Made by a program: the position numbers and the translations under genes
Shown here: positions 23,615-31,689 of the stretch, piece by piece
How the letters are laid out: each line of letters begins with the position of its first letter
Position numbering within the stretch: the stretch's first letter is position 1
Notes under the pieces: model-generated
What the model was told of the DNA's origin: nothing
Databases searched by the model: none
Seen by the model: the letters and a program-made list of their open reading frames with translations, nothing else
Assembly (NCBI RefSeq): GCF_026015625.1
Contig: NZ_JAPDVG010000001.1
Location: forward strand, 2,966,501 to 3,030,500
Source: Segatella copri
GTDB lineage: Bacteria; Bacteroidota; Bacteroidia; Bacteroidales; Bacteroidaceae
Length of the DNA stretch: 64,000 nt
Direction: 5' to 3'

Positions 23615-24982
23615 TTACCACAACTCCTTAGGCGACAGGTCTTTATCCTTCCTACCCATCAGGTAGTAATCGGCAAGGAACTGGAGGTTTGCCTGCGTAA
23701 TCTTCAAGCCTTCTTCCTTTACATACTGGCTTGTAAAGATGTTTGCATCAGGAATCAGGTTGTTTTCTATCAGTTTGCAGACAATTTCGTAAGGGAATGG
23801 GAGACCATTGCCGCTGATAATGCCAAAGCTGTCGGTCTCTGCACGCTCCTGTACATAGTATGGGTTCTCAGGCGATGCGATGCAATGAGCCAGACCGAAA
23901 CTGATGTTGATGCCTGTATATGGACTTCCGCTTAAGATGATGCCTTTCTCGTATTTCTGAGGGAATCGGATGTCCTTTGGCAACTCGAATTCAATCTCCT
24001 TGAGGAATTCCTTCAGCGTCTTCACATCTTCCAGGAAGATGAACTTGTCTTCGTATCCCTTCGCTTTGAGCAGATTGTAGTCGTGAATCGCCTTCTCATG
24101 ATCTGCCTTTTCATGTAGCTCTATAGCCTTCTTTCTGAACTCCTCATCCTCCCAGAGCTTGTGGGTAGGCATGTTCTTGCAAATCTTGCAGAGCCATTCG
24201 TAAGAAGTGAGCGCCAGAAGATTGTTTCTGCCGACGATAGTCATTTCCATCTGCACAGAATAAGCGAGCGGTTCGGTAAGACCCTGAGGCGAGTTTGCCA
24301 TCTGCTGGAGGGTAAACTGCAGGCGCTTCTGGTTGCCCACGTTGAAATAGCAGCCATAATGGAACCACGCCAGGGTGTCGCGACGGTGAATCTCATCCAA
24401 CTCCTTGTTCTTCTCGATTTCCTCTTCGGTCGTTTCAGCGTTGCCCTCTATCTCAGGCATTTCGCTGAGATAAGTCAGAAGACGCTCGTTTTCCGGAGCC
24501 GTTTCATACTCTCTGTCGAGAATGTTGTAGGCAAGTTTGGCAGCCAGTTCCAGGGTTCCGAAGAGGAAAGGAACGGCTTCCTGTACGAAACTGCTCTGCT
24601 GGTAATGGTGCCAGAGCAGGAACTTGACATCAGCGATGTTGATTTCCTCTGGGTCGTAAGCCGGGTCATCTTCGTTGAGCGTACTCTTGATGAATTCGCT
24701 TTCTTTCTCATAGAAAGGAATGTAGGTGCCGTAGCGCTGCTTGCATTCTTCCGTGAAAGTCTTCCAAATGCCTGTGCCCGAAATCACATCTTCAAAATAA
24801 CCGGCAATGCTGAGTGCCAGCTGCTTGGCGTCATCCATATTCTTGAAGTTATGGGTGTAGCACGCCTCGTCAAGAGCATGGTATATTTCGTTGGCGAGTT
24901 CTGTATAATACAGATCTGTTTCGTCTGCTTTTTCGTATGGATGCAAAGCAATCCATTCTTGGGTGAAAATAACTTTTTTCAT
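23615..24982 (-). CDS. DUF3843 family protein
   Basis: A 455-residue cytosolic protein of a Bacteroidetes family with unknown function. It is recognised by its start (KKVIFTQEWIALHPYEKADETDLYY) and the AGYFEDVISGTGIWKTF segment (about 60-78). The middle is rich in acidic residues (about 100-215), and the C-terminal part contains FPYEIVCKLIENNLIPDANIF. No catalytic motif is evident. I start at the second ATG (MKKVIF), three codons after the longest start. The promoter TACCTTTG at 25034-25027 supports this. Confidence 0.8.
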   Translation of the reverse strand: MKKVIFTQEWIALHPYEKADETDLYYTELANEIYHALDEACYTHNFKNMDDAKQLALSIAGYFEDVISGTGIWKTFTEECKQRYGTYIPFYEKESEFIKSTLNEDDPAYDPEEINIADVKFLLWHHYQQSSFVQEAVPFLFGTLELAAKLAYNILDREYETAPENERLLTYLSEMPEIEGNAETTEEEIEKNKELDEIHRRDTLAWFHYGCYFNVGNQKRLQFTLQQMANSPQGLTEPLAYSVQMEMTIVGRNNLLALTSYEWLCKICKNMPTHKLWEDEEFRKKAIELHEKADHEKAIHDYNLLKAKGYEDKFIFLEDVKTLKEFLKEIEFELPKDIRFPQKYEKGIILSGSPYTGINISFGLAHCIASPENPYYVQERAETDSFGIISGNGLPFPYEIVCKLIENNLIPDANIFTSQYVKEEGLKITQANLQFLADYYLMGRKDKDLSPKELW

Positions 24983-25026
24983 ATATTTCAAGTTTTCTTG
25001 GTTATCTGTTTGTTGTAACTTTCATG

Positions 25027-25034
25027 CAAAGGTA
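25027..25034 (-). promoter_or_regulatory. -7 promoter element of the DUF3843 gene
   Basis: The minus strand reads TACCTTTG, 45 bases before the chosen ATG. Confidence 0.6.
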
Positions 25035-25077
25035 ATAAAATATTGCAGAAATCTGCAAGAAACTCGCATTTTTTTCG

Positions 25078-25085
25078 TATCTTTG
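25078..25085 (+). promoter_or_regulatory. -7 promoter element of the DEAD-box helicase
   Basis: TATCTTTG, divergent from the DUF3843 promoter. The start codon lies 137 bases downstream, leaving a long leader. Confidence 0.65.
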
Positions 25086-25097
25086 CACCCGAATTTA

Positions 25098-25188
25098 GGC
25101 AATCTTAATAAATGCGTGGGATTGCCGCAAGCGTTTCGGAAGGATTTTGCACCCTAATTCATGGCTGGGAGGGTGAATTCGGCCTTCC
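25098..25188 (+). promoter_or_regulatory. Structured 5' leader of the DEAD-box helicase mRNA
   Basis: Two hairpins: GGCAAT / ATTGCC (25098-25126) and a nested one with GGAAGG / CCTTCC outside (25138-25188) and CACCC / GGGTG inside. The gene starts with TTG after an AAGGTTAAAAAG ribosome site. A folded leader with a weak start suggests post-transcriptional control, such as cold or autoregulation by the helicase. Confidence 0.5.
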
Positions 25189-25221
25189 ATTTTGATTATA
25201 ATGAATTAAGGTTAAAAAGAT

Positions 25222-27180
25222 TTGAAGACATTTGAAGAATTAGGCGTGAGCGAGGAGATTCGCCATGCCATCGAAGAGCTTGGATTTGAGAATCCAATGC
25301 CAGTTCAGGAAGAAGTAATCCCATATTTGCTTGGTAATAAGAACGACGTGATTGCGTTGGCGCAGACCGGTACGGGTAAGACTGCATCTTACGGTATTCC
25401 GGTAATCCAGAAAACTGATGCCGGCAGCAAGCAGACACAGGCTATCATCCTCAGTCCTACACGTGAGCTCTGCCTCCAGATAGCAGACGATTTGAACAGT
25501 TTTGCCAAGTACATCGACGGTTTGCATATTGCCGCTGTTTATGGCGGTACCGACATCGGAAGCCAGATTCGCACCCTGAAGCATGGTGTGCAGATTATCG
25601 TGGCTACCCCTGGCCGTCTGCTCGATTTGATTAATCGTGGCGTGGCTCAGTTGGAGAACGTAAACAATGTGGTGCTTGATGAGGCTGACGAGATGCTGAA
25701 CATGGGCTTCTCTGAGAGCATCAATGCCATCTTTGAGAACGTTCCGGAAGATAGAAACACTCTGCTCTTCTCGGCTACCATGAGCAAGGACATCGAGAAG
25801 ATTGCCCTCAACTACCTGCACGACCACAAGGAAATCGTAGTGGGTTCGCGCAACGAGGGTGCTGAGCATGTAAACCACATCTACTATCTGGTAAATGCCA
25901 AGGACAAGTATCTCGCCCTGAAGCGTGTGGTGGATTTCTATCCACGCATCTTTGCAATTATCTTCTGCCGTACCAAGCTGGAGACTCAGGATATTGCAGA
26001 TAAGCTGATTAAGGATGGTTATAATGCAGAGGCGCTGCACGGCGACTTGAGTCAGCAGCAGCGTGACCTCACCATGCAAAAGTTCCGCAACCATACCGTT
26101 CAGTTCCTGGTGGCTACCGATGTGGCTGCCCGTGGTCTGGATGTAGATGATCTGACTCACGTTATCAACTATGGTTTGCCTGATGATGTGGCAAGCTACA
26201 CCCACCGAAGCGGCCGTACCGGTCGTGCCGGAAAGAAGGGAACATCCATCTCTATCATCCATACCAGAGAGAAGTTCAAGGTTCGCCAGATAGAGAAGCA
26301 GATTGGCAAGGAGTTCGTGGACGGCGTATTGCCTACCCCAGAGGAAATCTGCAAGAAGCAGCTCTTCAAGACCATGGACGACATCATGAAGACCGATGTG
26401 GACGAGGATCAGATTGAACCATACATGGCAGAAATCAACCGCCAGTTTGAGTACATCGACAAGGAGGACATCATCAAGAAGATGGTAACCATCACCTTCG
26501 GTAAGTTCCTCGATTACTATAAGAATGCTCCTGAGATTATCAAGCCTGAGACCGGCAAGGGTTCCCGTGGCGGCGAAGGTCGTGGCAGCCGTGGCGAGGG
26601 CCGTGGCAAGGTTTCCAATGGTCGCAGAAAGCACGAGACTGAGGCTGGTTTCAAGAGACTGTTCATCAACCTGGGTAAGGCGGATGGTTTCTATCCGGGC
26701 GAAATCATGCAGTATCTGAACAAGCATGTGAAGGGTCGCCAGGAGGTGGGTCACATCGACCTGCTGAGTAAGTTTGCCTATATCGAGGTGCCTGAGGAGG
26801 ATGCTAAGCGCGTGATGAAGGCATTGAACGGTACTGAGTACAAGGGCAGAACCGTAAGATGTAACGATGCTGATGAGGAAGGTCATGGCAGAGCAGCCCG
26901 TGGCGGTCGCAGTTCTGAGGGCAGAGGCGGTCGTTCTTCAGAAAGAGGCGGACGCAGCCGCAGAGGTTCTTCTGATGATGCAAGAGATTCTCGTGATTCT
27001 CGTGGAAAGGGAGGACGTGGAAGCCGTGGCGAATCTCGTGGCGGCAGAAAGTCTCGCCCTCAGGAGGATACAGGCGATTGGCGTCAGTTCTTCCAGAACA
27101 ACGACAACGTGAAGTTCAAGGGCGAGGAGCCAAACTTCGAAGAAGAAGGCTGGGCTCGTCGCAGACCTAAGAAGAAGTAA
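25222..27180 (+). CDS. DEAD-box ATP-dependent RNA helicase (DeaD/CsdA type)
   Basis: A 652-residue RNA helicase that remodels structured RNA and ribosome intermediates. Helicase core: Q motif (GFENPMPVQEE), AQTGTGKT (Walker A), PTRELCLQ, TPGRLLD, VLDEADEML, SATM, then ARGLDVDD and HRSGRTGRAG. A DbpA-like RNA-binding domain follows at about 480-555 (RLFINLGKADGFYPGEIMQYL). The tail (about 560-652) is a long RGG/SRGGRSSE-rich basic stretch, typical of Bacteroidetes DeaD. The start is TTG (MKTFEELGVSEEI); no upstream ATG is in frame. A hairpin terminator follows. Confidence 0.95.
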   Translation: MKTFEELGVSEEIRHAIEELGFENPMPVQEEVIPYLLGNKNDVIALAQTGTGKTASYGIPVIQKTDAGSKQTQAIILSPTRELCLQIADDLNSFAKYIDGLHIAAVYGGTDIGSQIRTLKHGVQIIVATPGRLLDLINRGVAQLENVNNVVLDEADEMLNMGFSESINAIFENVPEDRNTLLFSATMSKDIEKIALNYLHDHKEIVVGSRNEGAEHVNHIYYLVNAKDKYLALKRVVDFYPRIFAIIFCRTKLETQDIADKLIKDGYNAEALHGDLSQQQRDLTMQKFRNHTVQFLVATDVAARGLDVDDLTHVINYGLPDDVASYTHRSGRTGRAGKKGTSISIIHTREKFKVRQIEKQIGKEFVDGVLPTPEEICKKQLFKTMDDIMKTDVDEDQIEPYMAEINRQFEYIDKEDIIKKMVTITFGKFLDYYKNAPEIIKPETGKGSRGGEGRGSRGEGRGKVSNGRRKHETEAGFKRLFINLGKADGFYPGEIMQYLNKHVKGRQEVGHIDLLSKFAYIEVPEEDAKRVMKALNGTEYKGRTVRCNDADEEGHGRAARGGRSSEGRGGRSSERGGRSRRGSSDDARDSRDSRGKGGRGSRGESRGGRKSRPQEDTGDWRQFFQNNDNVKFKGEEPNFEEEGWARRRPKKK

Positions 27181-27207
27181 TTTAGGCAGACGATATATAA
27201 TAAGGTG

Positions 27208-27254
27208 AAAGCCTGCATCGAATGGGATGATTCTCCCAGTTTGATGCAGGCTTT
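27208..27254 (+). terminator. Hairpin terminator after the DEAD-box gene
   Basis: AAAGCCTGCATC / GATGCAGGCTTT (12 bp), followed by TGCTATTTTA; the loop itself can pair TGGGA / TCCCA. Confidence 0.8.
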
Positions 27255-27409
27255 TGCTATTTTATAATGTATGCCTAATACTACGCATGTAGACGATATT
27301 GCCAATTGGTGCACTCTGTGATAGTACACATTTTAGCTAACATTCCAAGTTTTTTTCATGAAATTCTAAACTTTTCTACAAAAGTTATTGTGTTTTCAAA
27401 TATCTTTTG

Positions 27410-27417
27410 TATCTTTG
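27410..27417 (+). promoter_or_regulatory. -7 promoter element of RNA leader D
   Basis: TATCTTTG, about 360 bases upstream of the DUF2971 gene and directly in front of a structured region. Confidence 0.6.
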
Positions 27418-27423
27418 AGGCGG

Positions 27424-27632
27424 ATTTGGTGAAAATCATCTCCAGACATGTTAGAAATTAATAAGAAGCGTTATGCTTATTTTGTGAATTGGAAACCTAG
27501 AAAATTTCTCAAACGCACAAGGGTGGCATAGTGGTTCTCACGCAAGCGTGGGCTGCTATTTCACATTCGTGCGTTAAGGTTTCCTAGGACCTCCAATTCA
27601 GAACGTGGCATAGTCAGTACCACGCTTCACGT
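27424..27632 (+). ncRNA. Structured RNA leader, copy D (most diverged)
   Basis: A long nested hairpin pairs GAATTGGA (27486) with TCCAATTC (27592), AAACCT with AGGTTT (27578) and ACGCAC (27513) with GTGCGT (27569). A family-like stem AAGCGTGG (27544) / CCACGCTT (27620) would cross it, as an alternative fold or pseudoknot. The element GTGGCATAGT occurs twice (27523 and 27605). The stem resembles those of copies A and B, but no T-run follows it. Downstream, with no other promoter seen, is the DUF2971 gene. Confidence 0.55.
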
Positions 27633-27770
27633 TTAATTAGAGGTTCATCCGAAGTGCTGGGATGATGATGGAGAATAGACTAATGAGTAACTTTAAAACC
27701 ATTTAAATTTAGTTCGGACGAGAAATGTATATGTATTGCTTTGTTTATAGAAAATCTTAAAAATGATGTG

Positions 27771-28532
27771 ATGGTGAAAGAAAATGTTAAACCTAAGAGT
27801 CAGATAGAATTCTTCATAAATAAGTCTGCAAAGGAATTCAATAACGATACTAAAATTTATCGTTATATGGATTTTGATTGCTTCTTGCAAATCTTAGATA
27901 AAAAGTTTTATATTTCTGCAAAGAAACATTTTTCTGATTGTTATGATGCAGGAACAAAAGTCCCATTGAAGGACATATTTAAGAATTTTGTGAATGTATG
28001 TGAAGGCAAAAGCGTGGTACTGAAAAACTATACATCTATAGAATTGATAGAAATGTTCAAGAAGTCACAAAACTATCTTACCTCTTGTTGGACTTTGAAC
28101 AAAGATGACATTTTGATGTGGCAAGCATATACACATGGCAATTGTGGTATTTGTATTGAATCAACAGTGGGAAATGTAATAGCAGCATTGGATCCAAACG
28201 CAATTAAACCTTATTTGATATGTTGTTCTCCGATGTATTATAACGGATATTCAAGTTTACAGGAAGTTGAAGGAATCTTATTTCAAAAACAGAACCAATA
28301 TAAAGGAGAAAAAGAGGTTCGTTTTTATTTTTTGAATGGTATTTTTAATGACGAATCAGCTAATTATGATAAAAACTACGCAGTGTTTGATATTGATTCT
28401 GATGTTTTGATAGATGAGGTGATATTATCTCCCTTTATGCGTGGCAACAGTGCACAAGTTCTGAAACATAAATTAGAGGAAAGTAATCCATATTTAGAAG
28501 GACGTATATACAAATCAGAAATTAGTTTATAA
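27771..28532 (+). CDS. DUF2971 family protein
   Basis: A 253-residue protein of a family often found in defence or accessory regions; the function is unknown. Family marks are YRYMDFDCFLQILDKKFYIS near the start, then SCWTLNKDDILMWQAYTHG...GICIESTVG (about 105-140) and a PYLICCSPMYYNG strand with a KGEKEVRFYFL segment later. I choose ATG at 27771; a TTG ten codons upstream (27741) is the alternative. Very AT-rich, unlike the DEAD-box gene before it, so probably acquired. It begins the AT-rich island of 27.7-32.9 kb. Confidence 0.78.
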   Translation: MVKENVKPKSQIEFFINKSAKEFNNDTKIYRYMDFDCFLQILDKKFYISAKKHFSDCYDAGTKVPLKDIFKNFVNVCEGKSVVLKNYTSIELIEMFKKSQNYLTSCWTLNKDDILMWQAYTHGNCGICIESTVGNVIAALDPNAIKPYLICCSPMYYNGYSSLQEVEGILFQKQNQYKGEKEVRFYFLNGIFNDESANYDKNYAVFDIDSDVLIDEVILSPFMRGNSAQVLKHKLEESNPYLEGRIYKSEISL

Positions 28533-28570
28533 TGTTTGGGGTATATTTTAAGAATCAAAAAGGAAGCGTT

Positions 28571-29158
28571 ATGAAGAAAGTGTTATCTAAGATTTTTGTA
28601 ATTTTTGCTTTTTGCTTTTCTTTTACGGAAACCTATGCTCAATACAAGATAGAGCAGGATGGATGGGGAGGAGAGTATATGGGACAATTGGTTGCAACAG
28701 GCTATCATGTTTGTGGCTCTTTTTTTGATAAGGTTCCATTATCGTTATTAGTCCAGTGTGAAAGTGCAAAGAATATATATCATGTGTCATGTCTTTTAAG
28801 TCTATATTCTCCTTGTGAGTTTCCTCCAAGAGGTATTCTCTTGTTGAAAACCGACAAAGGTGAAGTCATAGAACTTTCATGTGGTGCAAATGGTGGTAAC
28901 ATAAAAAAGGAACAGCGTTTAGATGGTAAGGTCTTTTATCGTTATAGAGCTGTTGTGTTTTTCGAGATTAAAGAAGAGAAACTTAAAGAGATTATCGAAG
29001 GGCAAATAGTAAAGGTACGCTTTCAAACGGAAAGTAAACCATTGGATAAAGTCTTTAAAAACAATGAATTTAGCTACGTTTTATATTTATCGTGGTTAAG
29101 TATTCAGAGAAGGCTTTATCCAGAAAGGTTTAAGGATGAACTTCGAGAAGGATTTTGA
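28571..29158 (+). CDS. Exported protein of unknown function
   Basis: A 195-residue protein with a clear signal peptide (MKKVLSKIFVIFAFCFSFTETYA, cut before QYKIEQDG). The mature part is beta-rich with two Cys (FDKVPLSLLVQCES and SCLLSLYSPCEF). No known family recognised. The longest frame begins 13 codons earlier at 28532, which overlaps the DUF2971 stop, but the signal peptide and the ribosome site AAAAAGGAAGCGTT fix the start at 28571. Likely cotranscribed with the genes on either side. Confidence 0.7.
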   Translation: MKKVLSKIFVIFAFCFSFTETYAQYKIEQDGWGGEYMGQLVATGYHVCGSFFDKVPLSLLVQCESAKNIYHVSCLLSLYSPCEFPPRGILLLKTDKGEVIELSCGANGGNIKKEQRLDGKVFYRYRAVVFFEIKEEKLKEIIEGQIVKVRFQTESKPLDKVFKNNEFSYVLYLSWLSIQRRLYPERFKDELREGF

Positions 29159-29218
29159 ATTAAAGCGTAATGCATTTGATTGGAAGTATATTTTAGGTTA
29201 ATGATAGATACATAATTT

Positions 29219-29818
29219 ATGAAAAATAAGATTTTTGTTATATTTTGTTTGTTGTTGGCTATAGGTATGAACTCTTGTGGCAATAAGCAAACGACATCTG
29301 GTAAGGATAAACTCGATACAGTATGGAATGAAAGAGTACAAGATACATTTTATGGTCTTGTTTTAGGAAAAGAAGCTTCTGTTGATAAAATTGTTACAAC
29401 ATTAGAAAGCCATGGGTTTTATTGGAATAAACAATACAGCACGGATGAGTTGTTGCATTTTAGATCACGCCAAAGTCAATATTTTTCTTTTGGTGGGCTT
29501 AGTTGGCAAATGCTAGATGTAGAAAGAACCAATAATATTCTTAGTGCTGTTCGATTTATGAATAGTGGTTTAGATAAGGCAGCGGCATTGAGTACTTATA
29601 AAGATATAAAAATTGCAATGGAAGCAAAGTATTCTCCATCAGCGATAGCTACAACGGATACTACGATTTATGCAGAAACTTATTATTTGGGCAGGAATAA
29701 GGTTTATTCAACTCTCTCTTGTTTTAGATATGAAGCTGTAGAAAAGAAAATAATGATAGGGACAAGATTAGTGTATTGGACAAAAAAAGGAAAAAAAGCT
29801 TCTAATGATGAACTGTAA
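29219..29818 (+). CDS. Lipoprotein of unknown function
   Basis: A 199-residue predicted lipoprotein: the signal sequence MKNKIFVIFCLLLAIGMNSCGN has a lipobox-like GMNSC with the modified Cys at residue 20. The mature part has an alpha/beta pattern (SVDKIVTTLESHGFYWN, KAAALSTYKDIKIAMEAKYS) and a lysine-rich end. No family recognised. It sits 60 bases after the exported-protein gene in an AT-rich island and is followed by an insertion sequence. Confidence 0.65.
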   Translation: MKNKIFVIFCLLLAIGMNSCGNKQTTSGKDKLDTVWNERVQDTFYGLVLGKEASVDKIVTTLESHGFYWNKQYSTDELLHFRSRQSQYFSFGGLSWQMLDVERTNNILSAVRFMNSGLDKAAALSTYKDIKIAMEAKYSPSAIATTDTTIYAETYYLGRNKVYSTLSCFRYEAVEKKIMIGTRLVYWTKKGKKASNDEL

Positions 29819-29892
29819 AATAAAAGAAGGTAACTAAAGTTTCCCACCCCAAAATAATGGGGTAAAAATAACAGTTTCTCAATAAAAAGTTG

Positions 29893-29900
29893 TATCTTTG
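29893..29900 (+). promoter_or_regulatory. -7 promoter element of the IS4-like transposase
   Basis: TATCTTTG lies 76 bases before the TTG start of the transposase. Confidence 0.5.
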
Positions 29901-29975
29901 TAATCGTCAAACAACAATAAAACAACGATTTAAAGAGTAACTGTTATTGATGCAAAATTAAGCAATTTTTCTGAG

Positions 29976-31403
29976 TTGTCCAACATATTAAGTGTTAAAA
30001 GTTCATTGAGAACGAATTTAATGTCTCTTTTCACCCGATTTGGGCTTGGTCATCTGCTCTGTAGAATGTCCTTGGAGAAGCAAGCAGGCATTCCTACCGT
30101 TCTGCTAATCCTGTCTCTCTGTCTTTTCCGTATAGCAGGTGAGAGCATACACTCCATGTATAAGAAGTCATATTATGACCTTCTGAATACAGGTCACAAT
30201 TGCTATTATCGAATGATGCGCAGAGCTACCATGGACTGGCGCAAACTCCTTATAGGGATGGCTCTTCGCTTTTTGGCAATTCTTCGTAAGGAACATGCCG
30301 AAGTATCTTCTGATAACGCAAGTTACATATTTGACGACACTACGTTGGAGAAAACAGGCTATGGCATAGAGCAAATCAGCCGTGTCTTTGACCATGTGCA
30401 GGGTAAATGTATCCTTGGATTCAAACTGTTGGTATGCGCATTTTTTGACGGAAAGAGTACGATACCTATAGATATGTCCCTTCACTGCGAGAAGGGCAAG
30501 AAGAAGGACTTCGGACTTACTGCAAAGCAACGTAAGAATCGTTTCTCTAAAAAACGCAAGAAAGAGGATCCTAACTTCATGAGATTCAAAGAATCAACGG
30601 ATTCAAAGCTTCAAGTTGCTGTGGAAATGCTAAAACGAGCATGGGCTCACAAGAGTTTACGTGCCAAGTATGTGCTTTGTGACAGCTGGTTCACCTGCGA
30701 ATACTTCATCAGCGAGGTTCTCAAACTCGGCAAGGGTGATCTGAACCTTGTTGGATTGGCAAAGATGGGCAACACCAAGTACTCTGTAAATGGGAAGTTG
30801 CACAATGCAATGGAACTGATAGCACTATATGAAGGCAATTCTCAATTTTGCCATAACTGCAGACGGTACAAGTGCCATTATATCGCATTGAGAGGAAAAC
30901 TGGGAGACCAGCCTGTACGTATCTTTCTTATAAGATATGGCAGAAACCATCGATGGAATGTTTTGTTGAGCACAGACCTCAGTATGTCTTTTGTCAGGGC
31001 ATTTGAGGTTTACCAAATTAGATGGAACATAGAGGTTCTGAACAAGGAATGCAAGCAGTATCTTGGTCTCGGAGCATGTGCTGGTAGAGACTTTGATGAG
31101 CAAATAGCCGATTGTACTCTCTGCTTCCTTACATATATAACTATGGCCTTAGAGAAGAGATTCTTTGAATATGAAACCATGGGAGAACTGTTTGGAAATA
31201 TGGAGGAAGACCTTATGGCGTTGACTCTTTGGAAACGAGTGCTATACTGCATAAAGCGTCTTTTGGAAGTTCTTTGCGAGCATCTTGGTGTTACCATTGA
31301 CGAACTGGAAGAGAGCCTGATTAATGATGACGAAGCTGCCTCCGCTTATCTTGTCATGGCTAAAGCGCTGGAAGATGGAGAACGAACGAAAAATGTTGCA
31401 TGA
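29976..31403 (+). CDS. IS4-type transposase
   Basis: A 475-residue DDE transposase. The catalytic positions can be placed at FDDTTLEKTG (first Asp), VLCDSWFTCEY (second Asp) and the Y-x2-RW-x-IE block YQIRWNIEVLNKECKQYLG (Glu), which is the IS4-family YREK-like signature. The C-terminal half of an IS4 enzyme is present, so the gene is probably intact. The start is likely the TTG at 29976; ATG at 30021 is possible. I could not find convincing terminal inverted repeats or a target duplication, so the element ends are not given. Confidence 0.88.
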   Translation: MSNILSVKSSLRTNLMSLFTRFGLGHLLCRMSLEKQAGIPTVLLILSLCLFRIAGESIHSMYKKSYYDLLNTGHNCYYRMMRRATMDWRKLLIGMALRFLAILRKEHAEVSSDNASYIFDDTTLEKTGYGIEQISRVFDHVQGKCILGFKLLVCAFFDGKSTIPIDMSLHCEKGKKKDFGLTAKQRKNRFSKKRKKEDPNFMRFKESTDSKLQVAVEMLKRAWAHKSLRAKYVLCDSWFTCEYFISEVLKLGKGDLNLVGLAKMGNTKYSVNGKLHNAMELIALYEGNSQFCHNCRRYKCHYIALRGKLGDQPVRIFLIRYGRNHRWNVLLSTDLSMSFVRAFEVYQIRWNIEVLNKECKQYLGLGACAGRDFDEQIADCTLCFLTYITMALEKRFFEYETMGELFGNMEEDLMALTLWKRVLYCIKRLLEVLCEHLGVTIDELEESLINDDEAASAYLVMAKALEDGERTKNVA

Positions 31404-31549
31404 AACAACATCCATTTTTGTTGATATTCAATGATGCAGTATATATATCTTACCCAACTTTTAGACTTTACAGACTACTTCAAGAGCTAAACCTGAAATT
31501 AGAATTATATGAGGATTATTCTCAAAATGTAGAGTCTGACGAATTATGA
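31400..31549 (+). CDS. Small ORF overlapping the transposase stop (49 aa)
   Basis: The ATG overlaps the transposase stop as ATGA. The frame stays open for 49 codons: MKQHPFLLIFNDAVYISYPT, then LYRLLQELNLKLELYED and a tail ESDEL. It could be a coupled accessory ORF of the insertion element, or the remnant of the gene the element entered. No family is recognised and the protein may not exist. Confidence 0.3.
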   Translation: MKQHPFLLIFNDAVYISYPTFRLYRLLQELNLKLELYEDYSQNVESDEL

Positions 31550-31592
31550 TAGATATGCATCAAATGGGATGTTTTGATGCAATATCCATATT

Positions 31593-31645
31593 TTGCGGTA
31601 AAAATACAGCAATTTCTTTGGTAAATTGCGGTGTTTTTACCGCAA
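31593..31645. repeat. Long two-level hairpin before ATPase 2
   Basis: Outer arms TTGCGGTAAAAATAC / GTGTTTTTACCGCAA (14 of 15 pair), inner arms GCAATTT / AAATTGC. It lies 6 bases before the -7 element at 31652, so it may be an operator or a decayed repeat. Confidence 0.75.
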
Positions 31646-31651
31646 TTTTTG

Positions 31652-31659
31652 TATATTTG
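31652..31659 (+). promoter_or_regulatory. -7 promoter element of AAA ATPase 2
   Basis: TATATTTG, 30 bases before the ATG. Confidence 0.6.
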
Positions 31660-31689
31660 CAGCCGTAAACATCAAATAAGGAAAGAAAT

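Noticed and set aside
25240..26886. 548-aa open frame on minus opposite the DEAD-box helicase
   Set aside because: It is a long antisense shadow caused by codon bias; the plus frame has all helicase motifs.
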